From positions 17,422,001 to 17,486,000 of the forward strand of contig NC_056408.1 in assembly GCF_905147365.1 (NCBI RefSeq): a stretch of 64,000 bases of DNA. The letters run 5' to 3'. The notes under the pieces were generated by a model that had not been told where the DNA came from, made no database searches, and saw only the letters and a list, made by a program, of their open reading frames with translations. Shown here piece after piece: positions 54,601 to 63,851 of the stretch. The position numbers were made by a program, and so were the translations under genes. How positions within the stretch are numbered: the stretch's first letter is position 1; every line of letters begins with the position of its first letter. Origin of the DNA: Aricia agestis. Its lineage: Eukaryota; Arthropoda; Insecta; Lepidoptera; Lycaenidae.

Positions 54601-56721
54601 TCAAGTAAGCACTTTTCATAGCTTCCTCCGGCAACTGCATATCCAGCTCACTTATTCCTTTGTTATAAAAAGCCCTGCTTATGCTCTTCCTGTCTAAACT
54701 TTCCTTTGGTCCTCTTATTTCATTTTTCAAATATATATTGAATAGTTTAATTGAAAATTCACATTGTTTCATGGGATGAAGCGAGATAGCGGTGTTGTGT
54801 ATGTCCGCTTGTAATTTTTTGAAACATTTAGAATAATTTGGACAACCCATTTCTTTTAACTCCTCTAATATTTTGTACTGTTTTTCTACTATCAGATAGT
54901 AAGTGGGTAGCATAGACTCGAGATGTTCTGTGTTCACGTTTGTTATGAAAGATTTAGTTAAAAATGATACTCGGAGGGCATCATGTAAACCAGACTTAAA
55001 GATACATCCGTCACATTTCAAGAGCTGTGTTGTATCTTTTAATTTCTCTAATAAAAACAGTATAAACTCTAAACATCCTTTTACAGATGAAACATTCTGC
55101 TTAAATTTTTCACTCTCAATATAAATTCTTATCAACTGAGATAAAAATGGATAGGTCGCTTTCATTGCTTCAGTGTAGCTTTCATTTTCGCTTGATGTGC
55201 TTAAATCGATGAGATTATAAAACATAATTTCACTAACATTCGACTTTTCCTTGAATAAACAGCAGAATGAACTCAAATAGAACTTTTGAAAGCAAGCATA
55301 CAAATCCTTTCTATGACCTAACACATATATACATGTCTGTACAAAATTTTCTAAATATAATTCTTTGTATTTCATTTTTGATGCATTCTCTATAACGACA
55401 CAAAGACAATCACTAAACTTATAATACAAGTCTATAGTAAATTCGTTGGATAAGGTTTTAAAGTTTTCTACTTCAGTCTTGGATAAACATTGGAAAATAT
55501 TTTGGTATATAACATTCAATTCTTTGGGTGAGTCAGTAAAAATTAAATACATCTTTTTAACAACATAGGAAAGGACATTCGAGCAAAACTGTGTTACTTC
55601 AAATATATTGATAATTTTTAAAATGTCTTGTGAGAGAGCCGGCAAGAGTTTGGCGACGGATAATTTTGTTTTTAATCTTTCTATGTATGTGATTCTATCG
55701 GCAACAATGTTCCAATATGTCTTAAAATATTCTTTTATCAATTTCTTCTTTTCAAATGGCATGTAAGACAACTTGAGGAGGAGTTCTGGAGGAGCATTTG
55801 AACCCTGGAACAAAAAACTTTAATGAACACTTTTATCAAACAGAAACTGGATAAGAACCACATAATTGGGAGCTACATGCCATGGACAGACACACAACCA
55901 AAGCTAAAAATTTCAACAGCAGATCACATTTGCTGCTGCTCTGAATGCGTTATGCATTAATGCCTCAAAGCCCAAGTGGTCACCGGCGATAACAATAGAT
56001 ATTAGCTATTGTGTCTCCTCTGCGAGGAGGAGGACTAGACACCTATACACCTTCTTCTTGACTGTCCTGCTCTACTACAGAGTAGAAACAGGCACCTTGG
56101 TCGCTATGAATACTCATCCACAGAGGAAATTCGTGGCACCAACCACATAGTTCAATTTATAAGCAGCATTGGGTTTTGGACGGAACTCTAATGCGAAGGA
56201 CTCACAATAGATCCTCAAGGGTCGCAGTGACATCAGGGCTACTTGACTTGCCTTCAGCACACAAAATAAAAGTGTCTGATTTTTCCACAATTAAATAATA
56301 AATAATTGCACACCTTCCTAATGATGTGCCTGTGTATGTGGAACACATATGCCAGTGCCTTAGCTTCATCTGCACCTTCCAGCCCTCGGGCTTCTCTCAC
56401 ACACTCTATTGTCAACATAAGAAGTTCCTTGTCCTTCACAGTTTTGCTCCATGATGGCACCCTCTCAATGTTTCTGAAAAATGGATTAAGATTTACATTA
56501 CACTGGTTCCTGAAAAAATGTGTAACCTGTCTTGTTTTCATATCTACAAAAATAAGTTACCTGCATAAAATACACAAAATATTCAAAGAAAACGGTGTCC
56601 TGTCCTTGGAAGGTAAGGTGCTAATTATATCCTTATATTGAGCGTAAACTTTCACTAAGTCAGTGTCGTCACTTTCAACTCCACGAGCTTTTAGTTTCAT
56701 TAAAAGCTTATTTGCTTCCAT
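36689..56721 (-). CDS. thr: Separase N-terminal-like protein without protease domain (Three rows-like)
   Basis: Thirteen minus-strand exons join in phase: 56561-56721, 56314-56473, 54399-55804, 53968-54104, 53428-53558, 52986-53087, 52414-52540, 50880-51018, 49658-49817, 49128-49242, 39736-39858, 38583-38794 and 36689-38134, giving 1472 aa. Most is helical, TPR-like sequence. Residues 1053-1064 (FLSHASCACPAC) and the following region resemble the human separase segment FLSHSPTCDCSLC that precedes its protease half. The protein then runs into a charged tail with degenerate TKSEKLA repeats (about 1369-1440) and a stop, with no peptidase C50 domain and only 611 bp to the next gene. Drosophila Three rows, the partner of a short separase, has this architecture and similar length. 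Role inferred: sister chromatid release at anaphase. The GC-rich exon at 38583-38794 has a weak TATATAG acceptor and is the least certain. Confidence 0.85.
38993..39690 (+). mobile_element. RTE-like LINE 3' end with a nested SINE
   Basis: The LINE end reads from GAGAGCCATGCTTCGGCACG to about 39244, then from 39606 to the A-run at about 39690. A minus-strand SINE (39249-39605, box B GGTTCGATTCC, box A in reverse) is inserted at TGCGAGTGT, which is repeated on both sides apart from one base on the left. Lies in a thr-like intron. Confidence 0.75.
40497..41352 (+). pseudogene. Decayed THAP zinc-finger domain in two exons
   Basis: Exon 1 (40497-40558) reads CAVSDCSVN...YTFHP and ends at a GTAATT donor. 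Exon 2 (from 41178 after TTTTACAG) continues FPQDPLIRGKWLKLIG, GWNRKK and TTCSKHF. Together they show the C-x4-C, C-x2-H zinc ligands and the invariant Pro and Trp. After ENF comes an in-frame TAA (41290-41292), followed by GAIPSLFVP, the expected AVPTIF-like end, and a GTAAGT donor at 41353. No Met precedes the first Cys. Probably the DNA-binding part of the host transposon's transposase, now dead. A separate MITE (40851-41033, CCCGGCCGCACAT ends) sits in its intron. Confidence 0.75.
40851..41033. mobile_element. MITE with CCCGGCCGCACAT ends
   Basis: CCCGGCCGCACATTATCCG pairs with CGGAAAATGTGCGGCCGG, and ATTTCTGATCAGAAAAATTCGG also pairs with its complement on the right. Inserted within the intron of the THAP relic. 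Confidence 0.75.
41795..41965 (-). mobile_element. LINE 3' end fragment (CR1/Zenon-like)
   Basis: The plus strand reads ATCAAAATTGCTTTATTTCTG (the reverse of an AATAAAGCAATTTTGAT tail), then CACCGGTTCGGGAAATAAGC and AGAACCGGCGTAAGAAACTC. The tail and the GC-rich 3' block are typical of such LINE ends. Nothing coding remains. A foldback on GAAGTCGGTACC (41455-41665) precedes it. Confidence 0.5.
42506..43515. repeat. Tandem duplication across the LINE 3' end (551-bp and about 459-bp copies)
   Basis: Copy 1 (about 42506-43056) and copy 2 (about 43057-43515) both start ACTTTCAATGTAAGGACTGA and end AAGTATGATTAAATTT. Each holds the ATTCATATTCATATTC tail of the LINE. Copy 2, which joins the LINE body, lacks about 100 bp present in copy 1 (around 42680-42780). 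The unit includes LINE 3' sequence and flanking DNA. Confidence 0.75.
43597..46543 (-). pseudogene. LINE ORF2: endonuclease and reverse transcriptase, one frameshift
   Basis: The main frame (46543-43958, 861 aa) has an apurinic-like endonuclease domain at the start (LFHQNIAGI, CLTETF, ACGDWNIN, LSDHE). A reverse transcriptase follows, with VKPIYKKGDLKDMSNYRPIT, LLDMSKAFD, GVPQGSILGPILF and FADD. The frame breaks at a run of nine A (44010-44002 on plus). The rest of the C-terminal domain continues in the next frame (43989-43597, 130 aa, PLFKEYKILPLACQYI and NRLPKDIK), otherwise open to its stop. So a single indel in a homopolymer is the only visible lesion. Confidence 0.88.
46564..47994 (-). 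CDS. LINE ORF1 protein (coiled coil plus esterase-like domain)
   Basis: 476 aa, intact. The N-terminal part has a leucine-rich coiled coil (YLEDLKRQIIYLEIQLQSAH, about 55-110). The middle is basic. A C-terminal region from about residue 220 (VTIYGDQQW) with IIIGIGANETNHY and VILLPVIQN resembles the SGNH esterase-like domain of CR1-type ORF1 proteins, although the family's usual catalytic Ser is not clear here (GDQQW rather than GDS). It starts 20 bp before ORF2, in a different frame. Base composition is AT-rich. The lysine-rich tail (KNKITYYFKK) repeats the same KITxYFxx motif three times. Confidence 0.75.
   Translation of the reverse strand: MENSFCYVTQRQKTRCTSLQNIYSEINDEENMSTSTLDLSGISVPNPSKDCTYLEDLKRQIIYLEIQLQSAHTEIENKILENNDLKQKLDQAAKQLAVYKSLLKDNQTSLEKSLNNLTPISTKFQTPLSTRMGSKRKNRLKTPRDPLKTNKDNMNFVKKNIVFTEPQPEYTENKIIENTQADDIFTHTKRINRNNSTTRKEKQIMPKSFDTKKEHKYQQKVTIYGDQQWTGLSDIIRTNRLGKWNDIYKVTGFIKPHALATQILKISQDVVSSFTELDYIIIGIGANETNHYSLKHNLTSMLNKLSNTNVILLPVIQNKYVSVKQLNSRIELAARNFSNVKIIKLNNTSIHNNLREISTKINLEIDAMDYEKTYICGKKCKPYKLLNTSNVIRNIKGTILYYFKKQTKKREEIPETNKNKITYYFKKICKKENNISDKKIIKIKDNKNKITHYFEPINDKNNTSKNNSIINKKHFL
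49364..49540. mobile_element. MITE with TAACGGCCGTTCCC ends
   Basis: TAACGGCCGTTCCCAATATT at the left, AATATTGGGAACGGCCATTA at the right. A shorter relative is at 14512-14626. Lies in a thr-like intron. Confidence 0.75.
49868..50013. mobile_element. MITE with TTTAGGCCCAATTTCACCAACG ends
   Basis: The left end TTTAGGCCCAATTTCACCAAC pairs with GTTGGTGGAATTGGACCTAAA at the right, and an inner AACGC/GTTAAC pairing follows. GGCCC ends next to TTA/TAA suggest PIF/Harbinger. Confidence 0.7.
50302..50860. mobile_element. hAT-like MITE with nested RTE-like LINE end
   Basis: The outer ends TAGTGGCGGCC and GGCCGCCACTG are inverted, with imperfect 8-bp flanks TGAATAGT (50294-50301) and TGAGTAAT (50861-50868). 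A minus-strand LINE end with poly-T (about 50455-50822) is inserted at AGACCTT, which is repeated on the right. The outer element ends 20 bp from the thr-like exon at 50880. Confidence 0.75.
51213..51570 (+). mobile_element. tRNA-derived SINE (second family)
   Basis: Box A-like GTGGCCTAATGGGTAGACC and box B GGTTCGATCCC, then a body with GTGAAGGAAAACATCGTGAGG, ending CGGATGCAAATGCCTAG. The cloverleaf is degraded, so it is not a functional tRNA. A fragment of the body is at about 32995-33030 in reverse. Confidence 0.75.
51805..52000 (-). repeat. Dispersed ACAG-ended element
   Basis: The plus strand reads ATCCATACTAATATTATAAA, GTGTGTCTGTCTGTCTG, then CGGTTCCCGCGCGATAAC. It lies directly next to the TACCTAGCGGAATA MITE (about 52001-52275). 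A further copy lies at 53160-53310. Confidence 0.65.
52001..52275. mobile_element. MITE with TATACCTAGCGGAATA end, second copy
   Basis: It starts TAAAGTTAATATACCTAGCGG and carries the same internal blocks as 7465-7745 in reverse order. The far end (CTCTATAGCGAG) is degraded. Lies in a thr-like intron. Confidence 0.65.
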
Positions 56722-57939
56722 TTTATGGTATAAATATTTTGTTTCATCACATTTTGTATTGCTTAATGCATTTGAAAAATCAAAATACCGTTGACGGTTG
56801 GAAAATGACGTTTCTTTTTTTTAAAGACGTACCGCGTAGGTACGTGACACGTGTTTGCAAAATATGTCATTTAAATTTTATAGTTATGTGCGTTTTATGA
56901 TGATATGTCATATGGGTGATACTTCTCATATTCCTTGCTACGGTTTTTTTTTACAAGAAAACAAAAAAAACAAAATGTAATAAATTATATTCCATCTGCA
57001 AAAACAAAATATGTTTCCTTTAATTGTAAATGAATAAAAATGAAAAGATGCTAAATGCTAACTTATTAATAAAAATTATAAATATTAACTGTGAAATAGG
57101 AGTATAAAATTATTGTTACGAAAACATTTGAAAAATGTCATAATATGCATGAAACGGAACTTATGTCAATAGAGATTGACTCTGTTGAATCGAAATCAAA
57201 TCGATAAAAAAGGGCGGCCATCTTAAATCGCCGGCACCACTGAAATGTCAGTACGAAATCGATAATTTCGATTGCAATTCCTTTACGAAGTGATTCGATA
57301 TTTTTAAACTATCGATTAATTTTTGTTAGGTAACTTCCCTACTATTGTCAATTATAATGTGTCACGCATATCATCATAAAACGCACAAACTTATAAAAGC
57401 TTAACGTTTTGAAAAATAGAAAAGAAAAAATAAAATAAAACTACGATAATACTGTTCCACTGGAAAAACAAAAATAATTTGTCCAGGATACAATATACAT
57501 AATCAAATTGACAAATGATTATACTATGAAATCAAATCTTTGGACTTTGGTCTTTGACTGCTTTGACATAGATATAAAAAAAAAAATGTCTTGTCAATAT
57601 TTTTTTATATGTCAAAAATGCCGAATGCTGATTGCCGCCATCGAAAATATTGAAAAATACTTTGAATACTTTTATGTGCTTCTATGTGATTAAAATAAAA
57701 TTTTAATGTGTTTATAGTATCTAACAGACGTAATAAACGTTACCTACGCACACTGTAATATATTCAGGAATAGGATGTTCTTAAGCTGTAAGTATAACTT
57801 GGTGTTGATTGACCAAAAGTGCAATCCTATATTTTTGTGATTAAATTATATAAAATGATGTTAAACTTCTTAGTTTTTTGTTCAATCTGTCGATCTCCGT
57901 TTCTAAACAAGTTCTTACTTTAGTTTCTCTTTACAGAAA
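56722..57939. promoter_or_regulatory. Divergent upstream region of the thr-like gene and ALG10
   Basis: No gene seen. It must contain both promoters. An element with inverted ends (about 56876-56910 TATAGTTATGTGCGTTTTATGATGATATG and about 57368-57405 in reverse; about 530 bp) occupies the middle. A likely ALG10 5' UTR intron runs from a GTAAGT donor at about 57787 to TTTCTCTTTACAG just before the ATG. Core promoter motifs could not be assigned. Confidence 0.5.
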
Positions 57940-59382
57940 ATGAAACTATCAACAAAATACTATTTTATACTACTGTCCACTGTGGGAGTCTACTACGTGA
58001 TATCCAAGATAGTTTTTGATAAAATATATGAAACTATTTTGATTGTTGTGGACGAGTTGTTCCATATTCCACAAGGCCTAACATACTGCAATGGAAACTT
58101 CAGTCACTGGGACCCCAAAATAACAACTCTTCCTGGTCTTTACCTACTCAGCGCACCGATAGGCATGTACTTAGAATGTAATTCTTACAACTTAAGATTT
58201 GTCAATTTAATTGCTTCATGTCTAAATCTTGCAATTTTTTCATCTATACTGAAATTCATTTATGGTAATAATACTGAAAGTCAATTTAAAATTGTGTTAC
58301 AAGCTGTCAATCTTGCAATTTTGCCTCCTCTGTACTTCTTTTCTCATGTCTACTACACTGATACCCTGTCCTTGACGTTTTTGTTAATTTATTCACGATT
58401 ATGCCTCAATAACAGAAGCAAAATCTTCATTTTTATATTTGGTCTATGTAGTGTTATCATGAGACAAACTAATATTGTGTGGGTGGGGATGGTTCTGGGG
58501 CATAAGTTATTAGATATCCTCATAAGGAGTTCCAGGGTGTATGGCAATTCATATCTCACGAGAGCCAAAGTTAGCAAAAGATCTCCTATCGCAAGAGATA
58601 TAGACTCGTCAAAGTTAAAAAGATATTATGGATTATATGATGCCTTTGTAGCTTTGAAATACCATGTGACAACAAGTTTCCTCACGGTTTCAAAGTTTGT
58701 TACATATCAAGACTCATGTGTTATTATGCAGCAGTGTCTAGTATTATCGGTCTTTGCTGTTTTCATGTTTATAAATGGCTCAATTGTTGTTGGGGATAAG
58801 GAAGCACATAAACCAACTATTCATTTGCCCCAGGTACTGTACTTTTTGCTCTTTTATGGAGTGTTTGGCTTGCCGTATGTTATTGCTAAACTAATATCAA
58901 CAATGAAGTTAATTTTCAGTAACAAACTTCTCGCTTTGCTGCTCGGAATTATCGTGGCGATAATTGTGCATTTCAATACCACTGTTCATCCATATTTATT
59001 AGCTGACAATCGTCACTATGTCTTTTACATATGGAATCGTTGGTTTGGAAAGTATGATTATGCTATATATGCAACAATTCCAGCTTACATATTCCTGATC
59101 TTCAGTCTGTACGATAATTTGAAAGACCAGAACTGTATATCCTTCCTTTTACCATATTCGGTTTGTGCTTCGGTGGTCTTAGGTCTTCAAAAGTTAGTGG
59201 ATTTAAGATACTTTCTAGTCCCATACATAGTTTTAAGATTAAGATTTATAAGACCGTCATTTAGGATTGTTGTTTTTGAGTTTATTTTGTATGTATTATT
59301 GAACATTGTGACATTATACATATTCTTCACAAAAGAAATTATATGGACTGATTTTGTAGAAGCACAAAGAATTATTTGGTAA
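57940..59382 (+). CDS. ALG10: Dol-P-Glc:Glc2Man9GlcNAc2-PP-dolichol alpha-1,2-glucosyltransferase
   Basis: A single uninterrupted 480-aa frame. ALG10 (DIE2 family) is an ER membrane enzyme that adds the third and last glucose to the lipid-linked N-glycan precursor before transfer to protein. The N-terminal membrane segment is followed by the lumenal motif DELFHIPQ (residues 38-45) and HWDPKITTLPGLYL. Further family blocks are RQTNIVWVGM, NGSIVVGDKEAHKP, HPYLLADNRHYVFYIWNRWF and the C-terminal LVDLRYFLVPYIVLRLR. About ten hydrophobic segments are visible. Length is close to the human protein (about 470 aa). An apparent splice acceptor lies directly before the ATG, so a 5' UTR intron is likely. 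AATAAA sites occur from about 59693. The divergent neighbour is the thr-like gene. Confidence 0.95.
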   Translation: MKLSTKYYFILLSTVGVYYVISKIVFDKIYETILIVVDELFHIPQGLTYCNGNFSHWDPKITTLPGLYLLSAPIGMYLECNSYNLRFVNLIASCLNLAIFSSILKFIYGNNTESQFKIVLQAVNLAILPPLYFFSHVYYTDTLSLTFLLIYSRLCLNNRSKIFIFIFGLCSVIMRQTNIVWVGMVLGHKLLDILIRSSRVYGNSYLTRAKVSKRSPIARDIDSSKLKRYYGLYDAFVALKYHVTTSFLTVSKFVTYQDSCVIMQQCLVLSVFAVFMFINGSIVVGDKEAHKPTIHLPQVLYFLLFYGVFGLPYVIAKLISTMKLIFSNKLLALLLGIIVAIIVHFNTTVHPYLLADNRHYVFYIWNRWFGKYDYAIYATIPAYIFLIFSLYDNLKDQNCISFLLPYSVCASVVLGLQKLVDLRYFLVPYIVLRLRFIRPSFRIVVFEFILYVLLNIVTLYIFFTKEIIWTDFVEAQRIIW

Positions 59383-60615
59383 TTTTTATTTTTGTGATGA
59401 AAAATGAAGTATTTTTAAGCAATGAAAGTACAGTTAAGTTTTTTTCTATTGTTTAAAATTTAAAATTCCCAGTAATTTTATTTATAAATTAGAATTGGCA
59501 GTGGTGGCAGTGACCGAATGGTCCGTAATTAATATTAAAGTTCTTGGCCCTTTGATTCATTTGCAAACTATAATATTTCTTCTGTATCAAAGACCTACAT
59601 TGCCACCAGCTCCAATATTCCTTAATAATGTTATTATTGATATTGTAACAATTAAATTGCATTTTTTAAAAATGCTAATGCAATGCCAATGTAATAAAAT
59701 AAATTGTTGATTGTAAGTCAATGTTTGATGTGTCGTAGGATATAAATGTTCAAAGACTAATTTATTAATATTTTGTATAATTTTATGTGATATGTGAATC
59801 AAATTTAATTTTTCTGTAATTGTAATATTTTTTAAATACATGAATTCAAAATAAAATATTCTTATTATTTGCATTGTGTATTTATAAATACCAAATCTTA
59901 CTTGTTTTATGTTATAGTGATTGATTTTAATCGCCAATTTAGAATCAAAAACATTTAAAACTGGAACGGGATTGAAAATCATATTAAACATTCATAGTTT
60001 TTATTTCACGATTACAATAAATAGGTTACATATAAAAATATTTAAATGACCTAAAAATAAACATGGTGGCTGAAAATATTATGCATGTACTATGTAATAC
60101 AGTCCAGTCCAGATCGTTCACAATAATTATTGTTTATTAACATTCCTCACAGTTTTAATGCAAATGACGGCAAAAAAATAGTGCTTGATGCAATTATATT
60201 ATTAAAAATAATAATAAACTTGGTCAGATAAATCTTATGTTTATTTTAAACTTGATATAAAAAAACGAAATAAAATGTTATCAAGCAATAAAAAGATTAT
60301 GACATTAATAAAGAATATTTTTTTAGGTATTAATAAATAGCATCATAAGCTTAATACTTAATACAATTTAACAATGGTAAAAAACCTTAAGCAAAATCGT
60401 TAAAAACAGGAACTTTAGAGCATGACAAGCAAATTATAAAATTTGGAATTACACAGCCAATAAGCATAAATTAAGTACAACCTAAGTATAAGTATATTAT
60501 GGTAAATAACATAAAAATAAAAAACAACACGAAATCTATTTTGCCAAAATTTTAACTGCCATTTTTGAACTGTGAACACTCAATGCAAATCATAAATAAT
60601 ATTACCTATAATATA
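59383..60615. other. AT-rich region downstream of ALG10
   Basis: No gene or clear element seen. Very AT-rich, presumably the ALG10 3' UTR and then intergenic DNA. The open frames here are short and without recognisable motifs. Confidence 0.5.
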
Positions 60616-60874
60616 CAGGGTGTAACAAAAATAAGTGATAATACTTAAGGGTGTGTACGTGTTCCTTGTAGAGAGTGCACTGTGAAGGTAGCAGCTCTGA
60701 AAGACGAAAAAAAAATTTCACTCTTGTATGGGCAAGGGCCTGAGCCTCACGAGTTTCCCCATACAAAAGTGAAAAAAAATTTTGGTCTTTCAGCGCTGCT
60801 ACTTTCACAGTGAACTCTCTACAAGGAACACGTACACACCCTAAAGTATTATCACTTATTTTTGTTACACCCTG
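60616..60874. mobile_element. CAGGGTGTAAC foldback MITE, best-preserved copy
   Basis: 259 bp from CAGGGTGTAACAAAAATAAG to CTTATTTTTGTTACACCCTG, flanked by TA on both sides within a TATA context. The arms pair for roughly 100 bp each, including GAGTTCACTGTGAAAGTAGCAGC. A TA duplication is the rule for Tc1/mariner MITEs. Other copies: 4521-4778, 8873-9140, 28469-28728, 29742-30002, and partial ones at about 27535-27736 and 32455-32757. Confidence 0.8.
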
Positions 60875-61055
60875 TATAGATTTATGTACTGCCACAAACA
60901 AGAATGTTTTGGCACGTTGACTATATTGCCATGGGAGTGTGACATGTGACTGACAAGAACAGCACTTTCACAAAATGAGACCAGTGAGTAATCGTAGTTT
61001 AGAGCTATAAGTGAGTAATAAAAGTATATATTTTAAATACGGCCAGGTGCCACAT

Positions 61056-61172
61056 GATAGGGCCAGGCCACAAGACTGCGTTGCGACGTCGCATTGCAAA
61101 AAACTACATTGCTTTTCAATGATTGTTTTTGCGATACGACGCAGTGTTGTGGCTTGGCCCTTACTGGGACAA
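61056..61172. mobile_element. Short foldback MITE, AGGGCCAGGCCACAA ends
   Basis: AGGGCCAGGCCACAAGACTGCGT at the left and ACGCAGTGTTGTGGCTTGGCCCT at the right, with an inner pairing of CGATACG/CGACGTCG-type sequence. Confidence 0.65.
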
Positions 61173-61204
61173 TATTGACAATAGTTTGTGTGACAATTAT
61201 ATCT

Positions 61205-61415
61205 TACTAGATGACGCCCGCAACTCTGTTGCGCCAAAATTAGTTTATCGCGCGGAAACTACATTTTCCGGGATAAATGTACCTGTCCTTTCCCGGGACT
61301 CAAAGTATCTCTGTGCCAAATTTCAGCAAAATCGGTTCAGCGGTTTAGGCGTGATGAGGTAACATACGGACAGACAGACACACTCTCGCATTTATAATAT
61401 TAGTATGGATGTGAC
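61205..61415 (+). repeat. Dispersed ACAG-ended element
   Basis: ACTAGATGACGCCCGCAACTC at the start, GCGGTTTAGGCGTGATGAGG and an ACAGACAGACA run, ending TTTATAATATTAGTATGGAT. A near-complete copy of the family at 27825-28038. Confidence 0.7.
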
Positions 61416-61539
61416 TGAGTATGGCGTGGGCGGCGGCAGTTCTAAGTAAGGCCACGCGCCAAAACAGCCTCGTGGGACTGCATTTTGTTTCTCTAAGGCT
61501 GAATTTGTATGCGCCCGAATGCGTGGTTTGGTGGCTTTT

Positions 61540-61632
61540 TTTTACCCCGGCAAATTGGGGATATCGGCCGGGGTATGTGGGACTCCTACGTAGTCTACCC
61601 ACTAAACCCCATGGTGCTCCACTCCTCGCTTA
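61540..61632 (-). mobile_element. R1-like LINE 3' end fragment
   Basis: The reverse complement carries GCGAGGAGTGGAGCACCATGG and CCGGCCGATATCCCCAATTTG, matching 9546-9733 in the opposite orientation. A separate GCAGAGTTGCGGGTACGATAG piece of the same element type lies at about 61821. Confidence 0.6.
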
Positions 61633-62510
61633 ACCGATTCAATGCGGCGCACCTTTTTGAAGACTTTCAGTCGTGGCGGCATACAATTTTCTCGTGACAC
61701 GTGAGCCGTGTCATACGCCATAGAAGTAGATGACACGGCTACCGTGTCACCCGCCATGTTGAAAAAGGTTTATTGTTTTTCTTAGTTTTTACGTCTTTAT
61801 TAACTTGATTTATTTAAGGCAGAGTTGCGGGTACGATAGAACCTACCGCAACTTGGCGGCTACACGGCAAGATTACAAGCAAATGTAGATATGTAATGAT
61901 TTATTTGATAGTCGCGCTGGCAGTTACATATTGCTTATTTGCTGTCGTCGCGGTGTAGCCGCCAACGCCGCAATCTATCCCGAGTACATATTCGAGTACT
62001 TACTAATAATTATAAACATGCCTTCTAACTTATAAAATTATCAGTAGATAGATAATTTAAAGCGATAGTCAACACTTTTCTTACAGTATAGGTATCTACT
62101 ACGTGACATATTAATGGTTGTTTTTCCGCAGTAAAATGATCTATATCTATATCTTAGTAGTATAATATATTTGTGAAGTTTTTTTATTCAAATCATAAAT
62201 AAAATGCGGCCGGGTCATAGCAGCCGCTCGTACCTATCGGCATAAAGTTACCATAATACGTCATACAAAATATTTTTTATTAAAAAAAAAATTGCATGAT
62301 TCGGTAGTTATTATTTATAGGTAACTCGTTCTGCTGCAAGAGATCAACCACTAAAATGACACGTTGTATTATGTATAAGTACTTGTACCTATGTTCTATT
62401 TTATTTTACTGATAGGTAAATTGTGTTTAAAAATATGGTGTTCACAACACTTGGTTGGAAATGGTTGGAACATTTAATAATTAAGTAAGTACATTCTTAC
62501 ATTTAACCAC

Positions 62511-62689
62511 AGTAAAAGGAGGGGAAGTAAGTTATCTTCATACAAAGGCACCACGCGCGGCTTCTATGTGTGAGCCATAGCATCAATGCGTGTGTGCCGT
62601 ACGTGGCGACGCATTGATACTATGGCGCACACATACAAGCCGCGCGCGGTGCCTTTGTATGAAGATAACTTATTTCCCCTCCTTTTACT
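62511..62689. mobile_element. 179-bp near-perfect foldback element
   Basis: AGTAAAAGGAGGGGAAGTAA at the left and TTATTTCCCCTCCTTTTACT at the right. Pairing continues through GTTATCTTCATACAAAGGCACC and GCGCGGCTT...ATGTGTG to a small loop. No ORF. Confidence 0.75.
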
Positions 62690-62883
62690 ATGACTTAACT
62701 AAATACAGTTATATCTTCAGGAAGGAATGTAGTTTAAATAATACTTTAAAGCATTATAATATACGTCAATATAAATATACATTCTATATTTAATAATTAA
62801 TAGTTACTTTAGCAACAACAATTATTATCACAAACATTCAATATTACTTATAAAAAAGGTTACACAAATATTTACGCTACACC

Positions 62884-63000
62884 AGGGGTTCCCAATCTTT
62901 TTCAGCCTGTGGCGCGGTTGCATGTCACAATATTTTGTCACGGCGCCCTACTTTACCTAGCTAGTAGTTAGGGAGGGGAAGTGGGGATTTCGCGACAAGC
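62884..63000 (+). mobile_element. Truncated hAT MITE
   Basis: CAGGGGTTCCCAATCTTTTTCAG followed by GGCGCGG and GGCGCCCTACTTTACC, which resembles the left end of 10731-10949. The right end is missing. Confidence 0.5.
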
Positions 63001-63299
63001 TCGAACGTGTCAGATTAAGCTTGTATAGGCTTCCGACGTGTGTATAGTCATGGTATAGAAATCAGATTTCTCACGTGGTGAGTAAAAAAAGTTATTTTCG
63101 AATATTGAAATGTCATCGGATCTGTCAGATTAAGATAGGGCCTAGGGGATGTTTACGTTTACCCCAAAGCAGCTTCCATATAAAGCACTGACGATTCAAA
63201 GGTTAGAGTCTGGCTAGCGAAAGATGAGACTGGCTTTTTATCCCAAAACTGATTATGGTAACACTGTCATTAACGTCAGTGTCACCTATAGCATCTGTT

Positions 63300-63850
63300 A
63301 TTTATGTGTCAAAGTGAAAAATATTTCTGTGGTTTACGTGATTTTCTAATTTAAAAGTGATGAAAACTTTGAAAAGAGATTTGCGAAAACTGCTTTTAGC
63401 TATGATTAGTAAATACGAACAAAAGAAGTGAAAAGGATGCAATTTTTAAACAAAAACAAGATTGTTTACATGAAATATCCCAAGTACAGGTAAAAGATTT
63501 TGATACTTTCAATTACAATTAATTAAAATCATTATTATTTATCATGTAATTGAATTTATTGTTTTGCAGGTGACATGAATGATGCAAAGGATTCAGTTAT
63601 GCAAGTTAAAATATCAAGCATAAATAAATTATGTGATATTATGTTCCAAGAAGAGTGTTTAAAGACAAAATCAGTTCCCTGATGAGATTTCTTCTTAGAC
63701 CGGTAAGACCCTAACGTTACAAAAGAAATACCTGAAAGCAACCTTCTATTGAATGCTAACTTTATTTATGAACATATTTTCAGATGTCAGTATTTGTACC
63801 CTAAAAAGGATTAAAAAAGAAGGCCACATAAATAAAGGCGTGTGAATACG
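63300..63850 (+). other. Possible spliced transcript, function unknown
   Basis: A donor-like AAGTACAG|GTAAAAG at about 63489 and an acceptor TTGTTTTGCAG at about 63560-63569 would join two exons. The second holds a 33-codon frame beginning MNDAKDSVMQVK at 63576. A further GTAAGA donor lies at about 63704 and TATTTTCAG at about 63775-63783. I do not recognise the short protein. It could be a 5' UTR or a relic. Confidence 0.25.
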
Positions 63851-63851
63851 G

